Shown in pieces: positions 53,373-61,953 of a stretch of 64,000 nucleotides of DNA. Under the pieces are notes generated by a model. It saw only the letters and a list, made by a program, of their open reading frames with translations, was not told where the DNA came from and searched no databases. This DNA comes from CBDCWT01 sp965223305. GTDB taxonomy: Bacteria > Planctomycetota > Planctomycetia > Pirellulales > Pirellulaceae. A program made the translations under genes and the position numbers. The first letter of the stretch is position 1, and each line of letters begins with the position of its first letter. The stretch lies in assembly GCA_965223305.1 (NCBI GenBank), contig CBDCWT010000030.1:1-64000 (forward strand), in the 5' to 3' direction.

Positions 53373-53722
53373 CTTTTAAATTGTTCGATCGATCGCGGCC
53401 AGATCGTGTTCTTACAGATGTGACAGGGATAGAATAGGCGAGGCAGGTCTTGGTGAGCGGAGTGGAAGTGATCGGCGGCCTGGCGGCGGATCGCTTTTGA
53501 ACGAAGCTCTTTGAACGAACCGGGGGCCGGACAGCTCGATCGGCCACCGCGACTTCAAAAGACCAGCAGACCGACTCGTAGACGTAAGTATCAGCCGGCA
53601 ACCATCTTGACCTACCTTACAAGAATCCTCTATCTTGTTGCGTCCAAGCTAGAAAATCGACCAGGCCGGGTTACCGTTACCATTCCTCTGGGGGTCCCAT
53701 CCCCAACTCTTAAAAGGAGACC
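53373..53722. other. fabG-acpP intergenic region
   Basis: 350 bases with no gene. It carries the acpP promoter (separate entry), showing that acpP can be transcribed independently of the upstream fab genes. Confidence 0.5.
53607..53636 (+). promoter_or_regulatory. Sigma-70-type promoter of acpP
   Basis: TTGACC at 53607-53612 and TATCTT at 53631-53636, 18 bases apart, 87 bases before acpP. Confidence 0.6.
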
Positions 53723-53968
53723 GTGAAAGTGGCATCTGTCGCTGAACGAGTCACTGACATCGTCGCCGAGCAGCTCGGTGTCGAAAAGGACAAGATCACT
53801 CCCGAGACTTCGTTTGTTAATGATCTGGGAGCTGACTCACTGGACACCGTCGAGCTCGTGATGGAGCTTGAGGAAGAATTCGACATCAATATACCGGACG
53901 ACGCGGCGGAGAAGATTCAAACGGTCGGCCAGGCGATCGAGTTCATCGAAAAAGCCCAAGCGTCCTAG
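53723..53968 (+). CDS. acpP: Acyl carrier protein
   Basis: 81 acidic residues. Ser39 in GADSLDTVELVM carries the 4'-phosphopantetheine arm. GTG 53723 or GTG 53729 may start; AAAGGAGA at 53712-53719 fits either. It carries acyl chains between the Fab enzymes around it. Confidence 0.97.
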   Translation: MKVASVAERVTDIVAEQLGVEKDKITPETSFVNDLGADSLDTVELVMELEEEFDINIPDDAAEKIQTVGQAIEFIEKAQAS

Positions 53969-53986
53969 GGGCCCACGAGCACTAGC

Positions 53987-55240
53987 ATGAAACGGCGCGT
54001 CGTCGTAACTGGGCTTGGCGTCGTCACTTCGCTGAGCTGTGACGTCGAGGATCTGTGGCAGAAGGTTTTGGCGGGTGAGAGTGGGATCCACCCGCTACGC
54101 TTGTTTGACGTCTCGGATTTCAAGGTCCGCTTTGGTGGAGACGTCTACGACTGGGATCCAAGCGAGTATATTCCTGCCAAAGAGATTAAGCGAATCGACC
54201 GGTTCACCCAATTCGCGATGGTGGCCGCCAACAACGCCATCGCCGACTCCGGCTTGAACTTCGCAGGCGAGGATCCATTTCGTTGCGGGGTCATCTTGGG
54301 CTCGGGTATTGGTGGCCTCGGCGAAATCGAGACCCAGATGGGTCGTCTGTTTGCCAAAGGGCCGGACCGTGTTTCCGCGTTGACTGTTCCTAAGATGATG
54401 CTCAACGCGGCCGGGGGTCATATCTCGATCGAGTATGGTTTGCGTGGGCCCAACTACACGGTAGCTACTGCCTGCGCAAGTGCCACCAATGCAGTTGGCG
54501 ATGCCCTGAAGACCATCCAGTACGACGATGCGGACGTGATGATTACTGGCGGTACGGAGGCCGCTATGACTCGCATGGGGCTAAGTGCTTTTCAGAACAT
54601 CAAGGCACTCTCCACCCGCAATGACTACCCGCAACACGCCAGCCGCCCATTCGACAGCGAGCGTGACGGCTTCGTTCTCAGCGAAGGCGCCGGAATTCTG
54701 ATTTTTGAAGAACTGAAACACGCTCAAGCCCGGGGAGCGACCATTTACGCGGAGGTGCTTGGATTTGGCGCCAGCGGTGACGCTGGACACATTACTCAAC
54801 CAGACGAAGAAGGAGTGGGTGCCGCGCGGGCTATGGAAAGTGCCCTACGAGACGCCGGGCTACAACCCACAGCTGTCGACTACATCAACGCCCACGGTAC
54901 CAGCACACCGTTGGGGGATCGGGCCGAGACCCTGGCGATGAAAAAAGTCTACGCCGACCACGCGCGCCAGTTGAGCATCTCCAGTACGAAGAGCCATCTC
55001 GGCCATTCGCTAGGTGCCAGCGGTGGCATCGAACTGGTGCTGACCGCTAAGGCTGTGCAAAACCGCGTGATCCCGCCGACGATCAACTTGGAGCATCCGG
55101 ACCCGGCGTGCGATTTGGACTATACGCCCAACCAACCTCGCGAACGTGAGATTCACGTGGCCATGAGCAACAGCTTCGGCTTTGGCGGCCACAACGCTTC
55201 GGTCTTGGTCGGCAAGCTTCGCAATGGGAAAGCTGGTTGA
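53987..55240 (+). CDS. fabF: 3-oxoacyl-ACP synthase II
   Basis: 417 residues. The nucleophile Cys163 is in VATACASATNAV, and the two His are in NAHGTSTPLGD and SHLGHSLGASGG; the C-terminus NSFGFGGHNASV is typical. It elongates acyl-ACP. It starts 18 bases after acpP, so acpP-fabF is a unit, and converges with typA 10 bases away. Confidence 0.96.
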   Translation: MKRRVVVTGLGVVTSLSCDVEDLWQKVLAGESGIHPLRLFDVSDFKVRFGGDVYDWDPSEYIPAKEIKRIDRFTQFAMVAANNAIADSGLNFAGEDPFRCGVILGSGIGGLGEIETQMGRLFAKGPDRVSALTVPKMMLNAAGGHISIEYGLRGPNYTVATACASATNAVGDALKTIQYDDADVMITGGTEAAMTRMGLSAFQNIKALSTRNDYPQHASRPFDSERDGFVLSEGAGILIFEELKHAQARGATIYAEVLGFGASGDAGHITQPDEEGVGAARAMESALRDAGLQPTAVDYINAHGTSTPLGDRAETLAMKKVYADHARQLSISSTKSHLGHSLGASGGIELVLTAKAVQNRVIPPTINLEHPDPACDLDYTPNQPREREIHVAMSNSFGFGGHNASVLVGKLRNGKAG

Positions 55241-55250
55241 TCTTCGCACA

Positions 55251-57068
55251 TCACGAAGCCCGTTGACGGGCCTGCTTGCGACGGTCGGATTCGGCAAGCA
55301 GTTTCTTGCGGAGCCGAATGATCGAGGGAGTGACTTCAACCAGCTCGTCCTCCTCGATGTATTCCAGGGCGGCTTCCAGCGACAGTCGGCGCGGCGGTTT
55401 GAGGATGATGTTGTCATCGCTACCGGCCGCGCGGATGTTGGTTAGTTTCTTTTCTTTGGTGGGATTCACATCGAGGTCGCTTTCGCGGCTGTGCTCCCCG
55501 ACCACCATGCCTTGGTAGACCTCATCGCCTGGAGCCACGAACAGTTCGGCCCGCTGCTGCAGCCCGTCCAACGCGAAACCAACTGCCTTGCCGCCCACCG
55601 TGGAAACGAGCACGCCGTTGGCACGGCGAGGTACGTCGCCTTCGACTTGACGGTATTCGGCGAACCGATGGTGGATGACTGCCGTGCCGTGGGTCGCATT
55701 CAGCAAGCGCGTCCGCAAACCGATCAAGCCGCGGGCTGGGATCACGAACGTGGCGTGGCTGTAGTCATTGCGTGTCTGCATCTCCTCGAGCAGGCCACGA
55801 CGTTCGCCAACCAATTCCATGACAGGACCCAGCTCGGCGGTCGGAACTTCGACAACCAGCGTTTCGAAAGGTTCCTCTCTGACCCCATCTCGCTGCCGCA
55901 TGATCACGTGCGGTTTGCCGACCGACAGTTCGTAGCCCTCCCGCCGCATGGTCTCGATCAAGACCGACAGGTGCAAGACGCCTCTTCCCGAGACTGCCAG
56001 AGCATCGCTGCCCTCGACGGGGCGGACGCGCAAGGCAACGTTGCGTTCCAATTCGCCGAACAGACGTTCTTTCAACTGCCGTGTGGTTACGTATTTGCCA
56101 TCGCGACCGGCGAGCGGCGAGCTGTTGATGGAGAACACCATCTCCAGCGTCGGCTGGTCCACGTCGACACGAGGCAACCGCCGCGGATGGACGGGTTCGC
56201 AGATGGTGTCACCGATTTCGACCTGGTCGAGCCCGACGAGTGCCACCACTTCGCCGGCAGTCGCCAGATCCACTTCCTGGCGGCCCAAGTTCTGAAAAAC
56301 ATAGAGTCCTCCCACCTTGGCCGATGTCACTTGGCCCTGCGCCTGCATCAGCGAGACCGTCTGCCCCTTGCGAATCTCGCCGGCTTCGATACGGCCGATC
56401 GCGATGCGGCCGACATACTCCGACCAGTCCAGCGTCGTCACGAGCAGCTCCAACGGCTCTGCTACTTTGACGCGGGGCCCCGGAATGACATCCAAGACCA
56501 GATCCAGCAGTGGACGCATGGATTCGCCGCGTACGTCAGGATCGGATGTGGCGTAGCCGTCCTTGCCGCTGGCAAAGATATGAGGAAATTCGTCGAGATG
56601 TTCCTCGGCGTCCAACTCCATCAACAACTCGTACGCTTGATCCAGCACGTCATGTGGCACCGCATCCGATCGGTCGATCTTGTTGACGACGACAATCGGT
56701 TTCAAACCGAACGCAAGCGCCTTGGACAGCACAAAGCGTGTTTGGGGCAGCGGGCCCTCCGCAGCATCGATCAGCAACAGTGCTCCATCGGCCATCCTGA
56801 TGACCCGTTCAACCTCACCACCAAAATCGGCGTGTCCCGGCGTATCAATGATGTTGATCTTGGTTCCGCGATAGGGCAGGGCGATGTTCTTAGCTAGGAT
56901 GGTGATGCCGCGCTCTCGTTCCAGGTCATGGGAGTCGAGAATACATTCCCCCTCCAGCTGGCTGGCACGAAACTGACCACTCTGGCGTAACAAGCAGTCG
57001 ACCAGGGTCGTCTTGCCATGGTCAACGTGGGCGATGATCACGATGTTGCGGATGTCGTTGCGGCGCAT
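55251..57068 (-). CDS. typA: Translational GTPase TypA/BipA
   Basis: 605 residues. G1 AHVDHGKT (13-20), G2 ERGITI region, G3 DTPGHADFGGEV and G4 NKID are all present, then the EF-G-like domains II, III and V and the TypA-specific C-terminal domain (RGLIGLRTRLLNATHGTAV). It is a ribosome-binding GTPase linked to stress and 50S assembly. The last 60 residues are basic. It converges with fabF and diverges from the UbiB gene. Confidence 0.96.
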   Translation of the reverse strand: MRRNDIRNIVIIAHVDHGKTTLVDCLLRQSGQFRASQLEGECILDSHDLERERGITILAKNIALPYRGTKINIIDTPGHADFGGEVERVIRMADGALLLIDAAEGPLPQTRFVLSKALAFGLKPIVVVNKIDRSDAVPHDVLDQAYELLMELDAEEHLDEFPHIFASGKDGYATSDPDVRGESMRPLLDLVLDVIPGPRVKVAEPLELLVTTLDWSEYVGRIAIGRIEAGEIRKGQTVSLMQAQGQVTSAKVGGLYVFQNLGRQEVDLATAGEVVALVGLDQVEIGDTICEPVHPRRLPRVDVDQPTLEMVFSINSSPLAGRDGKYVTTRQLKERLFGELERNVALRVRPVEGSDALAVSGRGVLHLSVLIETMRREGYELSVGKPHVIMRQRDGVREEPFETLVVEVPTAELGPVMELVGERRGLLEEMQTRNDYSHATFVIPARGLIGLRTRLLNATHGTAVIHHRFAEYRQVEGDVPRRANGVLVSTVGGKAVGFALDGLQQRAELFVAPGDEVYQGMVVGEHSRESDLDVNPTKEKKLTNIRAAGSDDNIILKPPRRLSLEAALEYIEEDELVEVTPSIIRLRKKLLAESDRRKQARQRAS

Positions 57069-57364
57069 GAAGTGGCTGCGTTGAAACTGGCTTGGGAGGG
57101 TCGAGCAGGTTAGTTGACAACAATGATGCGGGTTGGGGCGAATATCCTAGCAGATGGCCGTCGCCCGGCAACAGCCGTTTTAGAGCGTCTCGGAGCCGTG
57201 CCACGAATACAGGTTAGAATCGATGGGGGCTCCCAAGACAGCCTGCAGGATTCGTGGGAGAACGCAACTCACGGCTCCGACGACGTTAAACGCCCAGGAC
57301 CGACGCCGGCCCTTTTAGCCAACAGGGACAAGGGACCTGCAAACCTCCAAGTTGATCCAGCGCG
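57069..57364. other. Divergent typA-UbiB promoter region
   Basis: About 300 non-coding bases. No convincing -35/-10 pair or palindrome is assigned. Confidence 0.35.
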
Positions 57365-59056
57365 ATGAAGATAAGCACGATCCCTCACATCTACCGAAAC
57401 GTAAAGCGGTGGACCGAGATCATCTCTGTGCTTAGCAAGTACGGGCTGGCGGACTGGATTAGCCGCTTCAACCTTGAGTTTGCCAAGGACGCGCTGAAGG
57501 CTGGCGACGGCGAGGCGATCGCACGGCACGGCTACGAAGCGCGGATACGGCTGGCTTTGACCGAACTGGGGCCGACCTTTATCAAGTTGGGCCAGCTGCT
57601 TAGCACGCGACCCGACGTGATCGATGCTCGCCTGGCGGCAGAGCTGTCCAAACTTCAGGCAGCGGCTCCAGCAGACTCGCCCCAGCAGGTTCGCCGGTTG
57701 GTCGAGACCGAGCTAGGTCAACCACTCGCTGAACTGTTCGCCTGGTTCGATGAGACTCCGATCGCTTCTGCATCGATCGGTCAGGTCCACGCCGCGCAGC
57801 TGACCAACGGCGCCGAAGTCGTCGTGAAGGTGCAGCATGCCGGAATCGAGAAGATCGTCCGCGAAGACCTAGATGTCTTGGCAGGGCTGTCGCTGCTGGC
57901 CGAGCGAATCCCCGAATTCAAACCTTACCGGCCGGCGGCGATCGTCGCCGAGATGTCACGCACGCTCCGCCGCGAACTCGATTTCGGCCGAGAGGAGCGG
58001 AACCTGCAACAGTTTGCGGTCATGTTCGCTGACGAGCCAACGGTCCGCGTTCCAGCTCCGATCACTGAATTCTGTACAGCTCGAGTGTTGACCATGGAGC
58101 GGGTCGACGGCATCAAGCTGGAGGACAGGGAGCGGCTGATTGCAGCCGGGATCGACCTGAACGAGACAGCCCGGCGCGGCGCGGAGCTGTATATGCAGAT
58201 GATCTTCTCGCACGGCTTCTATCACGCCGATCCGCACCCCGGCAATATCGTGCTGCTGCAAGGTAACGTCATCGGCTTGCTCGACTTCGGCATGGTCAGC
58301 CGGATCGACGAGCGCCTCAGGGAGGACATTGAAGAGATGTTGCTGGCAATCGTCAATCACGATGTGACGATTCTCACGACCTTGATCAAGAAGGTTGGCA
58401 CGCCGCCACCGGGACTCGACGAAGGTGCACTGGCCATCGACGTCGCTGACTTCGTTGGCACCTATGCGACGCAATCGCTCGATCAGTTTGACCTGGGCGG
58501 TGCGCTCCGCGACATGACGGCGATCATGCACCGCCACCACGTGCTGCTGCCGCCTCAAGTCGGCATATTGATCAAGACGCTGATCACCCTGGAAGGCACC
58601 AACAAAAAGCTCAGCCCCACTTTCAGCTTGATGGAGATCATGCGTCCTTTCCATCGCAAGATGTTGTTAAGACGAATGTCGCCAGGGCGGCAAATGAAAA
58701 AAATGCGGCGGCTCTACTTCGAACTCGAACAAATCGTGGACACGCTGCCCGGACGCATTATGGACATCCTGGCTCAGATCCAGACTGGTAGGTTCGACGT
58801 GCACCTCGATCATCGGGGCCTTGAACCATCCGTCAATCGCTTGGTTCTGGCGATGATGGCCAGCTCGCTCTTCTTAGGGTCGGCCCTGTTGCTCAGCATG
58901 CAGGTGCCACCACTGTTGTTTCCAGTGAACACCTATCTGTTCCTGCACAAAATCTCGATCCTGGGGGCCAGCGGCTGCGTTCTGAGCATTCTGATCGGGC
59001 TGCGTTTGCTGCTGGCGATCAGCAAGTCGGGGCACCTCGACCGGCGGGGAAAGTGA
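57365..59056 (+). CDS. UbiB/ABC1-family atypical kinase
   Basis: 563 residues. The KxGQ motif is in LGPTFIKLGQLLSTRPD, the Ala-rich loop is ASASIGQVHAA, the catalytic lysine is in VVKVQHAG, the HxDxHPGN loop is HADPHPGN and the metal-binding DFG is LLDFGM. Two membrane helices lie at the C-terminus (ASSLFLGSALLLS and GASGCVLSILIGLRLLLAI). UbiB proteins support quinone biosynthesis by an ATPase/kinase-like activity at the membrane. No ubiquinone genes are nearby, and planctomycetes mostly use menaquinone, so the substrate is uncertain. Confidence 0.9.
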   Translation: MKISTIPHIYRNVKRWTEIISVLSKYGLADWISRFNLEFAKDALKAGDGEAIARHGYEARIRLALTELGPTFIKLGQLLSTRPDVIDARLAAELSKLQAAAPADSPQQVRRLVETELGQPLAELFAWFDETPIASASIGQVHAAQLTNGAEVVVKVQHAGIEKIVREDLDVLAGLSLLAERIPEFKPYRPAAIVAEMSRTLRRELDFGREERNLQQFAVMFADEPTVRVPAPITEFCTARVLTMERVDGIKLEDRERLIAAGIDLNETARRGAELYMQMIFSHGFYHADPHPGNIVLLQGNVIGLLDFGMVSRIDERLREDIEEMLLAIVNHDVTILTTLIKKVGTPPPGLDEGALAIDVADFVGTYATQSLDQFDLGGALRDMTAIMHRHHVLLPPQVGILIKTLITLEGTNKKLSPTFSLMEIMRPFHRKMLLRRMSPGRQMKKMRRLYFELEQIVDTLPGRIMDILAQIQTGRFDVHLDHRGLEPSVNRLVLAMMASSLFLGSALLLSMQVPPLLFPVNTYLFLHKISILGASGCVLSILIGLRLLLAISKSGHLDRRGK

Positions 59057-59098
59057 GGCTTGCTTTCGAGCCTCAGATGCGGGCTTAAGCTGACCTTT

Positions 59099-59245
59099 TC
59101 AGGCCTCGGAGTCCTCCTTGGCGGGAAGACACTTCTTCAGCAGTGATTCGACTTGTTCGTTGAGCTCGTCCAGTCGATCGAGGACCTCATTTTGCCGCCG
59201 GTCAATCTCATCGATCAAGCTAAGCTGCTCCACAGGGTTCGTCAT
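59099..59245 (-). CDS. Small coiled-coil protein (48 aa)
   Basis: MTNPVEQLSLIDEIDRRQNEVLDRLDELNEQVESLLKKCL is a strong heptad-repeat helix with a short acidic end. ATG 59245 is chosen because the coil begins there; an upstream basic extension to 59317 has weaker character. Its role is unknown; it converges with the UbiB gene. Confidence 0.5.
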   Translation of the reverse strand: MTNPVEQLSLIDEIDRRQNEVLDRLDELNEQVESLLKKCLPAKEDSEA

Positions 59246-59817
59246 GGTCCTCGGCTTCCTTTTGCTCACCCTAGTCGTACGCTTGCGTCGCCCGCGGCGA
59301 AGTGCTGTGGATGGCATCGGATGCTCCTCGTGGTTGACTTTGAGACACAGCTGGGTTGTCTGGTCGTGCGGATCAGCAAAGACTTGCGGACATCTCCTTG
59401 CACCCTCCCGCCATCAGGGACTTTTCCCCGACTCTGGCGAGTTCGGCTACGCTCCAAATCAGCCGCTGGGCGTTAGCCCACGGTTTCCCCAGCGAAACCG
59501 ACGCGTCGCGGAGAGCTCCCCCTCAGGTCTTACCGCATTCATGTCGTAAACGATTGGGTCATCAACTGGGCAGCCCGGAGAAACCAAGTTTCGTCACCGG
59601 TAATCGCCAACCGGTGCCGCTTGAAGGTTTTTCAGCCAAAATCGCCTCCCCACCAAGACTGGGTAGACCATGGCCCTTCCGGCCCGACTCTCCAAGGGGA
59701 GCAAAAGTCTGCTAGACAGCAAACCCGAGACTATTATAGACTGTTGGGTTACCTTTAGTTTCCCGATGCACGCGATCTCAGCGGTTGCGAGGCGTGGTCC
59801 CCCCCAATGGAGGAAGA
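59246..59817. repeat. Long diverged composite repeat before rpsU
   Basis: 59428-59510 holds the TCTGGCGAGTTCGGCTAC/AATCAGCCGCTGGGCG core. 59528-59690 is a diverged copy of 44180-44330 (ATTCATGTCGTAAACGATTG, then GAGAAACCAAGT). No gene is seen in the rest of the gap. The rpsU promoter must lie near 59700-59790; ATTATAGACTGTTGGGTTAC there is AT-rich but gives no clear -35. Confidence 0.7.
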
Positions 59818-60015
59818 ATGGTAAGGCTCATTGTACGTGATCGAGAGTCGATTCAAGAGGCGGTTCGCCGCTTTAGAAAACTGGTCGAACGAAGCGGTAT
59901 CAAAAAGGAAATGCGGCGCCGCGAATACTACGAAAAACCGAGCGAAATCAAGCGCCGTGCACGCCTTCGCGCCGAGCGGCGAGCCCGCCGTGCCCGCCTC
60001 CACGCCGGACGCTGA
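59818..60015 (+). CDS. rpsU: Ribosomal protein S21
   Basis: 65 residues. RLIVRDRESIQEAVRRFRKLVERSGIKKEMRRREYYEKPSE then a very basic tail is the S21 family. It binds 30S near the anti-SD region. ATG 59818 follows GGAGGAAG. Followed by a hairpin terminator. Confidence 0.95.
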   Translation: MVRLIVRDRESIQEAVRRFRKLVERSGIKKEMRRREYYEKPSEIKRRARLRAERRARRARLHAGR

Positions 60016-60044
60016 GAACTGCTCGCTGCAGCGTCTGCCAGCGC

Positions 60045-60080
60045 ATAAAAAAAGCGAGAGCGTCACGGCTCTCGCTTTAA
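60045..60080. terminator. Bidirectional terminator between rpsU and a convergent gene
   Basis: AAAGCGAGAGC-GTCAC-GGCTCTCGCTTT forms a nine- to eleven-base stem. On the minus strand it is followed by TTTTTTTATG, a good U-run for the gene at 60114-60800; on the plus strand by TTTAAAAT, weaker, for rpsU. Confidence 0.8.
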
Positions 60081-60113
60081 AATCCACCGTCTTCTTGGCG
60101 GAGAATCTTGACC

Positions 60114-60800
60114 TTAAGGCCGAAATGGCGTGGCAATCCGGATTCTGTCTCGATCGGATGCTGAAACAGCAACCGCCGCGGCAACCGCTGCCGCCGCTAA
60201 ACCACCGCCACCAAGGCCACCCCCACCGCCACCGCCGCCGCCTTTGAAATGAGCGAAATCGCCGCCCAAGACGCCAGCGTGGTCACCGAAGCCCCCGAAG
60301 TCGCCTTCAGGGCACATCGCGAGCCCAATCGTGGGATAAGCCATTTTTTCCAGGTTCAGGTTCATTCGCCGCGCCCGCGCCGCAGTGAGCCGGTAGGCAG
60401 GACGAGGGCTGAGTGCAGCCGAGGGCTCCTCGACTTCCGCAGCCAGCACCGAGACGCCGTGAGCTAAAAACCAACGGCGACCGTCAAACTCCGCCCGAGC
60501 AAACACCGAGTAGACCGCTTGTGGCGACAGACCTCTAACCGTCAGCTGGCCGTTCGCCGCGGAGACGGTCTGCGCTACCGCCCGTCCGTTCTGGACGAAG
60601 TCGACGCTCACGCCATCGATCGGCACCAATTCCAGGCTGCTGGGATCGATATAGCCGATGGTGCCTCGCAGCAAGCCATCAGGCTGCAGCCGGACGGCGA
60701 TCGTGCCGAATGTGGGCTGCGGTAACTCAACTTGCGCGGGCGCTTGGCTCGCCATCAGGATGCAAATCGCGCTCAGCAATACCAGTCTAAAGCGTTTCAT
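60114..60800 (-). CDS. Secreted Gly-rich hypothetical protein
   Basis: 228 residues. KRFRLVLLSAICILMASQAPAQ is a signal peptide. A beta-rich part follows (FGTIAVRLQPDGLLRGTIGYIDP, VDFVQNGRAVAQTVSAANGQLTVRGLSPQAVYSVFA), resembling carboxypeptidase-regulatory-like or 'prealbumin' modules. The C-terminus is Gly/Ala-rich with a GGGGGGGGG run and a basic end. Probably extracellular; function unknown. ATG 60800 begins the signal peptide. Confidence 0.6.
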   Translation of the reverse strand: MKRFRLVLLSAICILMASQAPAQVELPQPTFGTIAVRLQPDGLLRGTIGYIDPSSLELVPIDGVSVDFVQNGRAVAQTVSAANGQLTVRGLSPQAVYSVFARAEFDGRRWFLAHGVSVLAAEVEEPSAALSPRPAYRLTAARARRMNLNLEKMAYPTIGLAMCPEGDFGGFGDHAGVLGGDFAHFKGGGGGGGGGLGGGGLAAAAVAAAVAVSASDRDRIRIATPFRP

Positions 60801-61139
60801 CGGGCCTTCCCTCGTATGACATGCTCGAGTCCAGGCGCTGTCAGCCATGCCAAACATGAACCGGGCGCCATCTTACCAACCCTATAGCTTATAGGAACCG
60901 CAAAGTACCCCTAAGTGATTCGTAGCTAGTATTTTAACCAGAGCGCACCGCCTTGCAACATTCCTCTCGAAAATTATTCCCAAATTGCCCATTTTGACGG
61001 ATTAATCCGCACCCTCGTCAAATTCCTCCCTTTTGGCTAAATCCCTGCGACTGTTCTGGGCGACAAATCTATTGGGAACGTTACAACCGCCAACGTTGTT
61101 GCGCGTAATGACCGACACTCACCTGCTGTGAGGGGGAAA
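60801..61139. other. AT-richer divergent intergenic region
   Basis: About 340 bases, visibly more AT-rich than the window. It includes a short inverted repeat (AACGTTACAACCGCCAACGTT near 61077). Promoters for the divergent genes should lie here but none is called. Confidence 0.35.
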
Positions 61140-61895
61140 ATGCAGTCTGCACCCGATGACGACCGCGTGAGTGGCTTGGGGCTGAGGTCCAGGAGGGCTT
61201 CCGTTCCGACGATGCTGCTGTTTGCAGCAGTGCTGGTGCTGCCGAGCGCCGGCTGCTCCATGGTGGGCAGTGTTCGGAACTACCTCGCCTACAACGACAC
61301 TCAGAACGACTTCGTCTTGGGTTTCCGCAACGGTGTCTGGGCGCAGCAGGCGTGGGCTGAGCGGCGAGGCTGTTTCGAGGGTCAACCACAGTTCAGCTCA
61401 TTTGGCGCGGGATTTCGGGCCGGTTACGTCTCGGTCGCTTCCGGCGGCAACGGCTGCCCGCCGGCAGTAGCCCCACGGAAGTACTGGACGTGGAAGTACC
61501 AGACTCCGGAAGGCCAGGCCAAGGTTGCCGCCTGGTTTGCCGGCTTCCCGCACGGAGCTCGTGCTGCCGAGGAGGAACAGGCTGGCGAGTACCAACACAT
61601 CCAGGTTTCCTATGCGATCGAGCACCAGTACTCGCCGGAGTTCCTGAGCGGCACTTTGCCAGGGCAGGTAGAGATGCCAGAAATCCCACGGCAAGACAAT
61701 CTGGAGCCGTTGCCGAATCCGGGTTTTGTACCCTCGAGCGATGATTCGGCGAGCTTCCCTCAATTTCTGCCGCCGGGTGGCGCAGCCCCTCCGAACGTCC
61801 AGGGCCCGCTGCATCCTGGTGTGATCCCGGTTGCCTATCATCAACCTGTTGGACCGGGCCCGCAACCACCGCCTCGATCCGCGTGGCCACAGTAG
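61140..61895 (+). CDS. Lipoprotein of an export locus
   Basis: 251 residues. RASVPTMLLFAAVLVLPSAGC is a lipobox signal. A Cys/Trp/Tyr-rich domain follows (NGVWAQQAWAERRGCFEG, KYQTPEGQAKVAAWFAGFPHGARAAEEE). The C-terminal 80 residues are Pro-rich. No known family. ATG 61140 is chosen because AGGGGG lies five bases upstream. It is 58 bases before the polysaccharide export gene and in the same direction. Confidence 0.7.
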   Translation: MQSAPDDDRVSGLGLRSRRASVPTMLLFAAVLVLPSAGCSMVGSVRNYLAYNDTQNDFVLGFRNGVWAQQAWAERRGCFEGQPQFSSFGAGFRAGYVSVASGGNGCPPAVAPRKYWTWKYQTPEGQAKVAAWFAGFPHGARAAEEEQAGEYQHIQVSYAIEHQYSPEFLSGTLPGQVEMPEIPRQDNLEPLPNPGFVPSSDDSASFPQFLPPGGAAPPNVQGPLHPGVIPVAYHQPVGPGPQPPPRSAWPQ

Positions 61896-61953
61896 CCACA
61901 CCGGGGAGTGGTAAGACGTCGAATCTTGTTGCTTTCAATACGAGACAGCCAAA

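Noticed and set aside
55491..56897. A 468-codon open frame on the plus strand
   Set aside because: It is antisense to typA, whose protein is fully conserved. The antisense frame has no recognisable domain or RBS.
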